Assembly: GCA_031549685.1 (NCBI GenBank)
Contig: JAVBPG010000057.1
Span: 1-40,284, forward strand
Length of the DNA stretch: 40,284 nt
Direction of reading: 5' to 3'
Source: JAITMY01 sp031549685
GTDB taxonomy: Bacteria > Bacteroidota > Bacteroidia > Bacteroidales > UBA932
Positions 28,412 through 36,534 of this stretch are shown here, piece by piece (position 1 is the first letter of the stretch; each line of letters starts with the position of its first letter). The notes beneath the pieces were generated by a model. It was not told the origin of the DNA. It worked only from the letters and a program-made list of their open reading frames with translations, and did no database searches. The position numbers and the translations under genes were made by a program.

Positions 28412-29836
28412 TTAGGGTAAAATAGGAGCACTCGAGGCCTCGTACATCAAGGTCTTGAGCCACTCGGGTTGGTAAAAGCAAATGGTAAAAGCAGCGGCAA
28501 ACAGCAGCAGCTGTACGGCGGTAAGCCATGCGCGGCGCTCGCCCAGGTGCTGGTGCCGGTTGGGGTCGGGCGTGTTGTAGCAGAGGTGCAGAAAGCGGCT
28601 GTACAGCGCGCCGATAACAAAGCAGAGCATGCCGGTCAGCAGAATAAAAATTACCCACTTGCCTGCGCCCACCAGCTCCTCGAAGAGCAGCAGCTCGGAC
28701 AGGAACAGGCCCGATGGCGGCGTGGCCGTGAGCCCCACCAGCGCGGCGATAACCGCCACGGCCCCCACGGGGTTGGTGCGGAGGTAGCCGCCCGTATTAA
28801 ATACGTTGTACGAGCCGTAAATTTTGCCCACCTGCGACAGCTGCAAAAAGGCGCCGGCCTTAATCAGCGTGTGCACCACCACGTGCAGCAGCGCAACGTA
28901 TATGCCCTTGCCGCCGAGCCCCAGCGCAATGAGCACAATGCCCATATTCTCCACGGTGGAGTAGGCCAGCAGGCGCTTTAAGTTCTTTACGCGCTGCAGG
29001 TATATGGTGGCAATGAGCACCGACAGCAGCCCGGCAACCAGCATCACGCCCTGCATCCAGGCAAAAATGGCGGAGCCCGATAGCGTGGCGTAAATGCGGA
29101 AAATGGATACAAAGCCAAGGTTAACCAAGGCGGTGGATATGAAGGCGCTGGCGGGTGTGGGCGCAGCGTGGTTGGCATCGATGCCCACGGTGTAAAGCGG
29201 AAAAACCTCCATTTTGCAGCTGTAGCCGATGAGGATAAAAAGGAAGGCTAGCCTCAGGTACGTGGGGTTGGCGTTGATTACCGAGGCCGCGAGGCTGGCG
29301 TACGACATGTCGGCGTGCTCGGTGCCGCGCAGCATAATGCTCAAAAAGAGTATGCCGAAGTAGGCTATGGCAATGCCGGTGGAGCAAACAAACACGTACT
29401 TCCAGGTGGCCTCAAGCGCCTTGTGGTTGCGCCGGTGGTACACCAGCATGGCGGCCGCAAGGGTGGTGGCCTCCAAAAAAATCCACGATACCATGGCGTT
29501 GTTCGAAAAGTACGCGCCGGCAATGGTGGCCGATAGCAGCACAAATCCCGCCTGAAACAGGCCGAACTGCTTGGGCGTTTCGCTGTTGAGGTAGGCTATG
29601 CTGTGCAGGTAGCTGGCAATGCCCACGGCGCACAGCAGGGCGAAAAAGAGCAGGCCCAGCGGGTCGTAGGTAAAAAAGAGCAGCTCGGTTTGGCCGCGGT
29701 GCTGCAGCATGTGCGCTAGCAGCACGGGCAGCGTGGCCACGTACAGCCCGGTGGCAATGGTGGTGGCCCAGCGGCTGGGCACCGTGGCGTTGAACAGGGC
29801 AACCACCAGCGCGGCTATGAAAAAGTTTAAAAGCAT
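28412..29836 (-). CDS. hyfF: HyfF/NuoL-M-N-like antiporter-type membrane subunit
   Basis: 474 residues with about 13-14 membrane segments: a proton-translocating subunit of the MrpA/NuoN superfamily of the kind found in group 4 hydrogenases and formate hydrogenlyases. The conserved lysine region is SCKMEVFPLYTVGIDANHAA followed by PTPASAFIST; a second conserved patch is RLLAYSTVENMGIVLIALGL with HVVVHTLIKAGAFL. Such subunits couple electron transfer in a peripheral arm to proton or sodium transport. It lies downstream of hyfE with an 84-base spacer of low-complexity words and immediately before the DUF2148 gene. Confidence 0.85.
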   Translation of the reverse strand: MLLNFFIAALVVALFNATVPSRWATTIATGLYVATLPVLLAHMLQHRGQTELLFFTYDPLGLLFFALLCAVGIASYLHSIAYLNSETPKQFGLFQAGFVLLSATIAGAYFSNNAMVSWIFLEATTLAAAMLVYHRRNHKALEATWKYVFVCSTGIAIAYFGILFLSIMLRGTEHADMSYASLAASVINANPTYLRLAFLFILIGYSCKMEVFPLYTVGIDANHAAPTPASAFISTALVNLGFVSIFRIYATLSGSAIFAWMQGVMLVAGLLSVLIATIYLQRVKNLKRLLAYSTVENMGIVLIALGLGGKGIYVALLHVVVHTLIKAGAFLQLSQVGKIYGSYNVFNTGGYLRTNPVGAVAVIAALVGLTATPPSGLFLSELLLFEELVGAGKWVIFILLTGMLCFVIGALYSRFLHLCYNTPDPNRHQHLGERRAWLTAVQLLLFAAAFTICFYQPEWLKTLMYEASSAPILP

Positions 29837-29847
29837 TTAAAAAGCAA

Positions 29848-29920
29848 GTTACAGGTTGCAGTTACCAGTTACCAGTGATCAGTTACCAGTTTTTTTACCC
29901 TAATCCCTAATTTCTCATCC
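29848..29920. repeat. Low-complexity words between hyfE and hyfF
   Basis: Repeated CAGTTACCAG (several copies, 29858-29890) and CCCTAATCCCTAATTTCTCA-type words (29897-29930) fill this spacer. No promoter or terminator is evident. Confidence 0.65.
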
Positions 29921-30550
29921 CTAATCACTCATTGTAGTCAGCGTGTCAATGTCTAAGTTGTTCATTTTGTTGTTGATGCGGGTAATGACAACGCCGAAGA
30001 TGAGCACGCTCATAAAGATGTCGAGTAGCACGCCCACGTTAATCAGCATGGGCATTTCGGTGCCCACCGCCACCGAGAAGAGGAAAACCGCATTTTCGAT
30101 GACCAAAAAGCCCACCATGTGCGAAAAGATGCGCTTGTGGGTAATAATGAGCAGCAGCCCGGTGAGCATGGCAAAGAGCGCAATGCTGAAGAACAGCGGG
30201 TTGATGCTGCCGTCGTGCAGCACCATGACCAGCACCACGCTGGCTATGAGCGCCAACGTGGTGAGGATGACGGAGTAAAACGTGGGCAGCGAGTTCTTGT
30301 GCACGCGGTTAATGTTGGTGCGCCGGATGATGCGGAACATGAGCGCCGGCACAATGACCGCCTTGAAAATGACCGTTTCCACAATAATAAAGGCAAGGTT
30401 GACCGGGTCGATGTCGTCGAGCAGCGCAAAGCAGATGCCAAACAGGAAAAAGCCCTGCAGGCTGATGAGGAAGGTAAACGTCCTGAACCTTTCGGCTATC
30501 GAAAGGTAGATGAGCGAAAAGGCGAATACCAGTATGCAAAAGTTAATCAT
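29921..30550 (-). CDS. hyfE: HyfE/NuoK-like membrane subunit
   Basis: 209 residues with about six membrane segments, the normal HyfE length. The N-terminus FCILVFAFSLIYLSIAERFR is typical. Glutamates buried in membrane helices (AFIIVETVIFKAVIVPALMF and GFLVIENAVFLFSVAVG) correspond to the proton-channel Glu residues of NuoK. Together with HyfB, HyfC and HyfF it would form the membrane arm of a complex-I-like machine. It starts 26 bases after hyfC. Confidence 0.82.
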   Translation of the reverse strand: MINFCILVFAFSLIYLSIAERFRTFTFLISLQGFFLFGICFALLDDIDPVNLAFIIVETVIFKAVIVPALMFRIIRRTNINRVHKNSLPTFYSVILTTLALIASVVLVMVLHDGSINPLFFSIALFAMLTGLLLIITHKRIFSHMVGFLVIENAVFLFSVAVGTEMPMLINVGVLLDIFMSVLIFGVVITRINNKMNNLDIDTLTTMSD

Positions 30551-30576
30551 GCCCGTTTTTTGTAATAGTTTTACGC

Positions 30577-31485
30577 CTAAATCATTACCTGAAGTGCCAC
30601 GGCGGCCAGAAAGGCAATGAAGGCAATGGACGAAATGGCCAGCATGTACGACGGATTCTTAACCATGGCGTAGCGCGGCCTGAAGCTTTCCATCCAGCCG
30701 ATGGCCACGGCGCAGGCCAGCTGCACCCCGAGGAACATCGCCACGCTTTGCGCCGCGCTTAAACTCTGCGGGGTAACACAGGTGGCGATAAGCATGCCGA
30801 AAATCGAGAATTTCAGTAAGGTGTTTATGTGTATAAGTGCTAAATCAAAACCACTATTATCCAACACTATAGCCTCATGAATCATGGTGAGCTCAAGGTG
30901 AGTTGTGGGGTCGTCCACGGGTACGCGGCCGGTTTCGATAATCAGCAGGTTGAACAGCACAAAAGCGGCCAGCAGGCCCATGATAATGCCGTTGATGCCG
31001 TCGTTGTGGAAGTTGTACATGATGTCGTTGAACGAGGTGTTGCCCGTAAGCAGCGCCAGCGACCCCATGATGATAAAAAACGCGGGCTCGACCAGCAGGC
31101 TGAACAGCGCCTCGCGCGAGGATCCCATGCCCTGAAAGGCGCCGCCGCTATCCAGCGCGTTGAGCAGGTAGGCAAAGCGCCCCAGCGCCAGCAGGTAGGC
31201 AAAGAGCACAAAGTCGGCGTCGAACGAAATGAGTGCCCCGAAGTGCTTGCCCAGCGGCACCATGAGCGCGGCGGTGAGCGTGGCGGCCAGCGCCACCGTG
31301 GGCGCCAGCTGCGCCACCACGCTGCCCGTGGCGCTGAATACGCTCCCCTTGCGCAGCAGCAGCCCGATGTTGTACAGCGGCTGCAGCACGCGCGGCCCCT
31401 TGCGGCCGCTCAAAATGCTGCGCGTGCGGATGATGATTCCGCTAAAAACCGAAGCGCAGAGGAGTATGAGAATGAGTGAAATCAT
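30577..31485 (-). CDS. hyfC: HyfC/NuoH-like membrane subunit
   Basis: 302 residues, about eight membrane segments; the NuoH-type subunit that joins the membrane arm to the peripheral arm. The signature ETGRVPVDDPTTHLELTMIH then EAIVLDNSG (about 180-208) is diagnostic of the HycD/HyfC branch rather than true NuoH. The C-terminus (YAMVKNPSYMLAISSIAFIA) is hydrophobic. A four-helix-bundle gene and AAAGTTT-type repeats separate it from hyfB, normally its direct neighbour. Confidence 0.87.
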   Translation of the reverse strand: MISLILILLCASVFSGIIIRTRSILSGRKGPRVLQPLYNIGLLLRKGSVFSATGSVVAQLAPTVALAATLTAALMVPLGKHFGALISFDADFVLFAYLLALGRFAYLLNALDSGGAFQGMGSSREALFSLLVEPAFFIIMGSLALLTGNTSFNDIMYNFHNDGINGIIMGLLAAFVLFNLLIIETGRVPVDDPTTHLELTMIHEAIVLDNSGFDLALIHINTLLKFSIFGMLIATCVTPQSLSAAQSVAMFLGVQLACAVAIGWMESFRPRYAMVKNPSYMLAISSIAFIAFLAAVALQVMI

Positions 31486-31489
31486 TGAG

Positions 31490-31551
31490 AGTTTAAAAGT
31501 TTGTAAAGTTTAAAGTTACAAAGTTTTAAAGTTTTAAAGTTTTAAAGTTGT
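31490..31551. repeat. Left AAAGTTTTAAAG arm beside the four-helix-bundle gene
   Basis: Repeated AGTTTGTAAAG and AAGTTTTAAAG words, running into the last codons of the four-helix-bundle gene. The complementary arm is at 31914-31958; both contain AAGTTTGTAAAGTT in inverted orientation. Confidence 0.75.
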
Positions 31552-31906
31552 AGGTTAATGCTTTCAGGTGCTTTATTAAGCCGCTAATCATTTTTGAAAT
31601 TTCAGCCGCTTTTACATTTAACTCCTCGAAAGTTTCCGTTGAAATATAACCTAAATCATGGGCTAAGTAAAGCATTGACCGCACTTCGCCACACGAACCT
31701 TTTGCGATGAACAAGAATCTTGAAAATTCGGCGTTTGAGCAACGCTCAAAACCTTCTGCAATATTATTTGTTATTGAAACAGATGCTCTGCATATCTGAT
31801 CTTTAAAGGCGTAATCTTTAGCAGCTGAAAAAAAATTGTAAATATCGGATGTGAACGTTCTTGCCTTTTGCCACGCAATAATATCTTCAAATGTCTCAAT
31901 CTTCAT
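31526..31906 (-). CDS. Four-helix-bundle protein (23S intervening-sequence/avd-like, S23 family)
   Basis: 126 residues, full length. Family landmarks: FEDIIAWQKAR (6-16), QICRASVSITNNIAEGFERC (about 37-56), FLFIAKGSCGEVRSML (about 64-79) and LGYISTETF. The family was first seen as ORFs in intervening sequences of 23S rRNA genes, and one branch (Avd) assists diversity-generating retroelements. No reverse transcriptase, template repeat or rRNA is near, so this is a stand-alone member of unknown function. It lies in the same orientation inside the hyf operon between hyfB and hyfC, flanked by inverted low-complexity arms; its last codons (KTLKL) are formed by the left arm. Confidence 0.92.
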   Translation of the reverse strand: MKIETFEDIIAWQKARTFTSDIYNFFSAAKDYAFKDQICRASVSITNNIAEGFERCSNAEFSRFLFIAKGSCGEVRSMLYLAHDLGYISTETFEELNVKAAEISKMISGLIKHLKALTYNFKTLKL

Positions 31907-31913
31907 CCTCTTA

Positions 31914-31958
31914 ACTTTCTAACTTTAAAAACTTTTAACTTTACAAACTTTCTAACTT
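31914..31958. repeat. Right AACTTT arm beside the four-helix-bundle gene
   Basis: AACTTTCTAACTTT and TAACTTTACAAACTTTCT words. A 23-base stretch at 31936-31958 recurs exactly at 39053-39075, upstream of murI. Confidence 0.8.
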
Positions 31959-31963
31959 CCAGC

Positions 31964-33940
31964 CTATATGAAGTTAAAGTACGTCAGCAAAAATATCAGT
32001 ATCATAAACAGCAGGGCGTAAAGCACGTAGTGGTGCACGCGGCCGGTTTGAAAAATGGCCAGCTTGTTGAGCTGCAAACTCACGCGCTTAATCAGCGGAC
32101 GAACGCTCGTGCGGAAAATATCCTGCAGCACGCTGCTGAAGCGGCGCTCCGTAGGAAAAATGCTATCCTTGCTGACCGACTCCATGCCGCGCCGGCTGCG
32201 GTTGAGCGGCTGGGTGAGCGCCGCAAACTCGCCGCTGTACGAGCCTGCTGTGTACTGCACGCGCGGCGCCGCCACCGTGGCCCCGCAGGCCCAGGTAGGC
32301 CCTTGCGCCACCTTGCGCTTCCTGAGCAGGTAGTGGCGCAGCGCAAAGATTCCTCCGGCCAAAAACAGCATGCAGCCCACCGCCACGCTGGCGCGGCTTA
32401 GCGTGTATATCATTGATTGTCGGATGAATACGGCATCGGGAATGGGGAAGCTGACGGTTACAATCTGGTAGGCCGATTTGACAAAAAGCATGGGGAAGGC
32501 GCCCAGCAGCACCACCAGGCCCAGCAGCGCCAGCAGCGCGTAGTACGAGGCGTTGCGCGCCTCGGTGTCCGTCAGCGTGCTCCGCGATTGCCCCAAAAAG
32601 CCAATGCCGATGGCCTTGCTGAACGCCAGTATGGCCACGCCGCCCGAGGCGCTCAGCGCCGCCAGCGATGCCACGCCGAAGCCCGTAACGCTGTAGCCCC
32701 AGCCCCGCAGGCTGCCCAGCACGCCGCTGTATAGCACAAATTCCGACACAAAGCCCATGAAGGGCGGCAGCGCGCAAATGGCCGCCGAGCCGGCCAAAAA
32801 CAGCAGCGATGCGCGCGGCATAAACTTGATTAGCCCGCCCATGCGCTCCAGGTTCTGCGTGCCCACCTTGGCGCAAACGCTGCCTGCGCTCATAAACAGC
32901 AGCGCCTTCACCAGCGCGTGGCTGAACACGTGCAGCAGCGCGCCGCTGAACCCGGTAATCATCAAAAAGTCGTTGCCCACGGCCTGCCCCAGCATGCCCA
33001 GCCCCAGCCCGATGCCCACAATGCCCATGTTCTCAATGCTTGAGTACGCCAGCAGCCGCTTGATGTCCTTCTGTATGGCCGCCATGCATACGCCGTAGAT
33101 GGTGGTAAATAGGGATACTGATAAAATGATGGAGGCTATAGCCAAAAAGTCCGATTGCACGTAGGTAAGCACGCGCGCCATGCCGTAAATACCCATGTTG
33201 GTTACCACGCCGCTCATGACGCCGCCCGCGCTGGCGGGCATTTTGCTGTAGGTGTCGGGCAGCCACGTGTGCATGGGCACCAGCCCGGCCTTGATGCTGA
33301 AGGCAAAAAAGAAGAGCAGGAAAACGGGCAGGTTGGCGTTCAGCGCAAAGTAGCTGCCAATGGCGTCGAAGGAGAATGACTCGGTGGCATTTTCGATGCG
33401 CGCAAAGGCCAGCAGCAGCATGAAAAATCCGGCGTGCATTTGTATGAAAAAGGCGATGGCCGAGCGGATTTTGGAGCGCTCGTGCCCGTTGAAAATGAGC
33501 AGCAGGAACGAGCAGATGGCCATGTACTCCCAGGCAAAAAGAAACAAAAACGCGTCGCGGGCCACCAGCACAAACAACAGCGCGTACAGCAGCTGCACCT
33601 GAAAAAACAGGTGTAGCGATACCTGCGCATCGTTCTTGCCCAGCTCGTGGCGGGCAAAGTGGCTGTGGTTGTAAAAGGCCGATACGGTAAAAACGATGCA
33701 GGTAATGCCGACGAAGAGGGCGCTCAGCTTATCCACCAGAATGCTGCCGTGCTGCGCCAGCGGCAGCGGAACGGCGAGCTGCAGGTAGACGCTGTTGACC
33801 AGCGCATCGAACGCGGGGATTAGCGCTAAGCACGAGGTAGCCAGGGTAATGAGTCCGGTGTAGAGCGCCTTGAATTTTCGCGGAAGCGCAAAAACCGCAA
33901 GGGCCAACAGCGGAAGCAAAATAAGCGGCAGCTGGGGCAT
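31964..33940 (-). CDS. hyfB: HyfB/NuoL-like antiporter-type membrane subunit
   Basis: 658 residues from the ATG at 33940, close to the size of E. coli HyfB. About 15-16 membrane helices. Key residues: the glutamate in LFAWEYMAICSFLLLIF, the lysine/histidine patch FSIKAGLVPMHTWLPDTYSK, and RLLAYSSIENMGIVGIGLGL. The C-terminal extension after about residue 480 ends in a final membrane helix (HHYVLYALLFMILIFLLTYF). An upstream ATG at 33973 lies inside the -7 box and cannot be on the transcript, which settles the start. First gene of the operon hyfB, four-helix bundle, hyfC, hyfE, hyfF, DUF2148. Confidence 0.87.
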   Translation of the reverse strand: MPQLPLILLPLLALAVFALPRKFKALYTGLITLATSCLALIPAFDALVNSVYLQLAVPLPLAQHGSILVDKLSALFVGITCIVFTVSAFYNHSHFARHELGKNDAQVSLHLFFQVQLLYALLFVLVARDAFLFLFAWEYMAICSFLLLIFNGHERSKIRSAIAFFIQMHAGFFMLLLAFARIENATESFSFDAIGSYFALNANLPVFLLFFFAFSIKAGLVPMHTWLPDTYSKMPASAGGVMSGVVTNMGIYGMARVLTYVQSDFLAIASIILSVSLFTTIYGVCMAAIQKDIKRLLAYSSIENMGIVGIGLGLGMLGQAVGNDFLMITGFSGALLHVFSHALVKALLFMSAGSVCAKVGTQNLERMGGLIKFMPRASLLFLAGSAAICALPPFMGFVSEFVLYSGVLGSLRGWGYSVTGFGVASLAALSASGGVAILAFSKAIGIGFLGQSRSTLTDTEARNASYYALLALLGLVVLLGAFPMLFVKSAYQIVTVSFPIPDAVFIRQSMIYTLSRASVAVGCMLFLAGGIFALRHYLLRKRKVAQGPTWACGATVAAPRVQYTAGSYSGEFAALTQPLNRSRRGMESVSKDSIFPTERRFSSVLQDIFRTSVRPLIKRVSLQLNKLAIFQTGRVHHYVLYALLFMILIFLLTYFNFI

Positions 33941-33970
33941 CCTGTTACGTTGAGTGTTGAAAATAAACTG

Positions 33971-33978
33971 CAAAGATA
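33971..33978 (-). promoter_or_regulatory. -7 box of the hyfB operon
   Basis: TATCTTTG on the minus strand, 30 bases before the chosen start. The -33 box is weak. It lies back to back with the plus-strand box at 34028-34035, so this short region holds divergent promoters. Confidence 0.6.
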
Positions 33979-34027
33979 CGAAAAAACGGTGGAATAGCGT
34001 AGCGGCGCAGCCCTGCGATTTTTTTCA

Positions 34028-34035
34028 TACCTTTG
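34028..34035 (+). promoter_or_regulatory. -7 box upstream of the lipoprotein-prfC-MFS group
   Basis: TACCTTTG after a T-run. No clear TTG box upstream. It would give a leader of about 110 bases that includes the repeat at 34090-34123. Confidence 0.5.
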
Positions 34036-34089
34036 CACGCTTAAAATAGCTACAAGTGACGAGTGGCAAGTGATTAGCTGAGTTGTGGG

Positions 34090-34123
34090 TTGTCATGCCG
34101 AGCTTGTCGAAGCGGTGCGGCGA
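34090..34123 (+). repeat. GTCATGCCGAGCTTGTCGAAGC-type dispersed repeat, copy 2
   Basis: 31 of 34 bases match 1987-2020. Read in frame with the lipoprotein gene it yields CHAELVEAVRRKS, a string typical of mis-extended N-termini in this phylum. Confidence 0.8.
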
Positions 34124-34150
34124 AAGAGTGCAATTTTGAGGTATTGTAAA

Positions 34151-34831
34151 ATGAACTACAAACATTATGTTCTATTAGCGTGCTGCGTTTTACTGGTGGC
34201 TTGTGGTAATCCCTCGAAAAAGCAGAGCGCTAAAGAGGTAAAGCAGGTAGAGAAGTTAACAAAGGAGTTGCCTGTAGGGCAAGCGTCATCAACGAAACGA
34301 AAGACGGCTGATGTAGCAGAGTTGCAAAAACTTATTAGTAAAATAGGTTTTTTAGAGTTACCGTACAGGATAAATTTTTCTCCTAACTCAAATTTCGATA
34401 GGACTGAATATGACGGAGGTGCATTGGATGGAGTTCTGTGCAATACGCTAATAGGCGTATTACCAGATACTTCAAAGTTTTATGGATTTATCGAAGTGCT
34501 TGTGGCAAGTATAGGATATCCGGTCTTTGTAACATTTGATAAATCAGGAGTGGTGATTGATGAAAATTCTCCTCCCATGGATAATTGCTATGACATGGTA
34601 AAAGAGTACCTGTATTGTAATGAGTATATCGAAATTCAAAAGGATTTGAGTTTGCATTACTACTATGGTTCAAAGTACACTTTAGAAAAAGAATATATTT
34701 CAGAAAATGAGATAATCTATGATACAATTTGCGAGCGTTACGAAAAAAGAGGAAGAATTAAGGAAAACGGAGCAATTCTTTTTGATGTAGAACGCACTAC
34801 AGATAAGGAAAAGCGCATTGATTGCGACTGA
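34151..34831 (+). CDS. Predicted lipoprotein of unknown function
   Basis: 226 residues from the ATG at 34151. The signal peptide MNYKHYVLLACCVLLVACGN has a lipobox (LVAC-G), so the protein is exported and lipid-anchored at Cys18. An ATG at 34085 would add 22 residues encoded by a dispersed repeat and place the lipobox too deep. The mature part begins with a lysine-rich linker (about 20-55) and continues with a compact domain (VTFDKSGVVIDENSPPM; CERYEKRGRIKENGAILFDV) that I do not recognise. The coding sequence is clearly richer in A and T than its neighbours, which suggests recent acquisition or weak constraint. Confidence 0.7.
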   Translation: MNYKHYVLLACCVLLVACGNPSKKQSAKEVKQVEKLTKELPVGQASSTKRKTADVAELQKLISKIGFLELPYRINFSPNSNFDRTEYDGGALDGVLCNTLIGVLPDTSKFYGFIEVLVASIGYPVFVTFDKSGVVIDENSPPMDNCYDMVKEYLYCNEYIEIQKDLSLHYYYGSKYTLEKEYISENEIIYDTICERYEKRGRIKENGAILFDVERTTDKEKRIDCD

Positions 34832-34893
34832 TTCTATTCATAATTTTCTACTCTCAAATTGTAAATTGTACTTTGTCAATTGTAAATTAATAT

Positions 34894-36474
34894 ATGGACT
34901 TATCCAAAGAAATCAAACGCCGGCGCACCTTTGCCGTCATTGCGCACCCCGACGGCGGTAAGACAACGCTTACCGAGAAGTTGCTGCTTTTTGGCGGCGC
35001 CATTCACGTGGCGGGGGCCGTTAAGTCGAACAAAATTAAAAAGGGCGCCACCTCCGACTTCATGGAAATCGAGCGGCAGCGCGGCATTTCGGTAGCCACA
35101 TCGGTCATGGGGTTTGAGTACAACGGGCTGCAAATAAATATTCTCGATACGCCGGGGCACGAAGATTTTGCCGAGGATACCTACCGCACGCTCTCGGCCG
35201 TGGATAGCGCCATTGTGGTCATCGACGCGGCCAAGGGCGTGGAGACGCAAACCCGCAAGCTGATGAACGTGTGCCGCATGCGCAACACGCCGGTGATGGT
35301 TTTTGTCAACAAGTGCGACCGCGAGGGCAAAGATCCCTTCGACCTGCTCGATGAGCTGGAAAAAGAGCTCAACATAAAAACCATTCCCCTGACCTGGCCC
35401 ATCAGCATGGGCGCCACCTTTAAGGGCGTGTACAGCCTGTACCAAAAGAAGCTGAACCTGTTTTTCTCGCAGGACAAGCAGCGGCTGGACAGCGAGGTGG
35501 TTGAAATAACCGATTTGGCCTCGCCCGAGCTGGAGAAGTACGTGGACAGGTATGCCGCCAAGCTGCGCGAAGATGTGGAGCTGCTGAGCGGAGTTTACCC
35601 GCACTTTGAAACGGCCGACTACCTGGCGGGCGGCACGGCGCCGGTGTTTTTCGGCTCGGCCCTGAACAACTTCGGCGTGCAGGAGCTGCTCAACTCGTTT
35701 TGCGAAATTGCGCCGTACCCGCGCCCCACGCACACCGACACGCGCACGGTCGATCCCTTTGAGGAGAAGCTCACGGGCTTTGTGTTCAAAATCCACGCCA
35801 ACATGGACCCCAACCACCGCGACCGCCTGGCGTTTCTCAAAATTTGCTCAGGGACCTTCGAAAGAAACAAGGCCTACCTGCACGTTCGCCAGGGAAAAAA
35901 CCTGCGCTTTTCGAGCCCCAGCGCCTTTATGGCCGAGAAAAAAACGGTGGTCGATGAGGCCTTTCCCGGCGATATTGTGGGCCTGCACGACACGGGCAAC
36001 TTTAAAATAGGCGATACGCTGACCGAGGGCGAAAAGATGAGCTTCAAGGGTATTCCCAGCTTCTCGCCCGAGCAGTTCCGCTACATCGATAACGCTGACC
36101 CGCTCAAGTCCAAGCAGCTGGCCAAGGGCGTTGACCAGCTCATGGACGAGGGCGTGGCCCAGCTGTTTGTCAGCTCGCTCAACGGGCGCAAAATTATTGG
36201 CACGGTGGGCGCGCTGCAGTTCGAGGTTATTGAGTACCGCCTGGAGCACGAGTATGGCGCCAAGTGCCGCTGGGAGCCCATTTCGCTGCACAAGGCCTGC
36301 TGGATTGAGAGCGACAACAAGGCGCAGCTGGCCGATTTTATGCAGCGCAAGCACACCAACATGGCGCGCGATAAGCACGGCCGCGATGTGTTCCTTGCCG
36401 ACTCGGCCTACGCCCTGCAAATGGCGCAGGAAAAATTCCCCGACATCAGGTTTTACTTTACCAGCGAGTTTTAA
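34894..36474 (+). CDS. prfC: Peptide chain release factor 3
   Basis: RF3, 526 residues, full length. This GTPase removes RF1/RF2 from the ribosome after termination. G1 is AHPDGGKTT (17-25; the usual form is SHPDAGKTT), G3 is DTPGH (84-88) and G4 is NKCD (138-141). The RF3-specific insert with TIPLTWPISMGATFKGVYSL and the domain III patch with VGALQFEV are present. The N-terminus DLSKEIKRRRTFAVIAHPD fixes the start. It follows the lipoprotein by 62 bases of AT-rich TTGTAAATTG words. Confidence 0.95.
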   Translation: MDLSKEIKRRRTFAVIAHPDGGKTTLTEKLLLFGGAIHVAGAVKSNKIKKGATSDFMEIERQRGISVATSVMGFEYNGLQINILDTPGHEDFAEDTYRTLSAVDSAIVVIDAAKGVETQTRKLMNVCRMRNTPVMVFVNKCDREGKDPFDLLDELEKELNIKTIPLTWPISMGATFKGVYSLYQKKLNLFFSQDKQRLDSEVVEITDLASPELEKYVDRYAAKLREDVELLSGVYPHFETADYLAGGTAPVFFGSALNNFGVQELLNSFCEIAPYPRPTHTDTRTVDPFEEKLTGFVFKIHANMDPNHRDRLAFLKICSGTFERNKAYLHVRQGKNLRFSSPSAFMAEKKTVVDEAFPGDIVGLHDTGNFKIGDTLTEGEKMSFKGIPSFSPEQFRYIDNADPLKSKQLAKGVDQLMDEGVAQLFVSSLNGRKIIGTVGALQFEVIEYRLEHEYGAKCRWEPISLHKACWIESDNKAQLADFMQRKHTNMARDKHGRDVFLADSAYALQMAQEKFPDIRFYFTSEF

Positions 36475-36481
36475 AATAGTT

Positions 36482-36520
36482 GAGAATGGAGCGCGAATTC
36501 ATTCTTCACCCTCCATTCTC
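36482..36520. repeat. Inverted repeat GAGAATGGAG between prfC and the MFS gene
   Basis: GAGAATGGAG (36482-36491) and CTCCATTCTC (36511-36520) are exact inverses. The same words build the tRNA spacer repeat at 3121-3200. Confidence 0.75.
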
Positions 36521-36534
36521 CACGCTCAACAAAA

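Noticed and set aside
31526..31906. Diversity-generating retroelement accessory (Avd) assignment
   Set aside because: No reverse transcriptase, template repeat or variable gene is present nearby; only family-level similarity is supported.
33941..33973. Upstream start of hyfB at 33973
   Set aside because: The codon overlaps the TATCTTTG -7 box, so it should not be on the transcript.
34085..34150. N-terminal extension of the lipoprotein
   Set aside because: The extra 22 residues are encoded by a dispersed repeat and would bury the signal peptide and lipobox.
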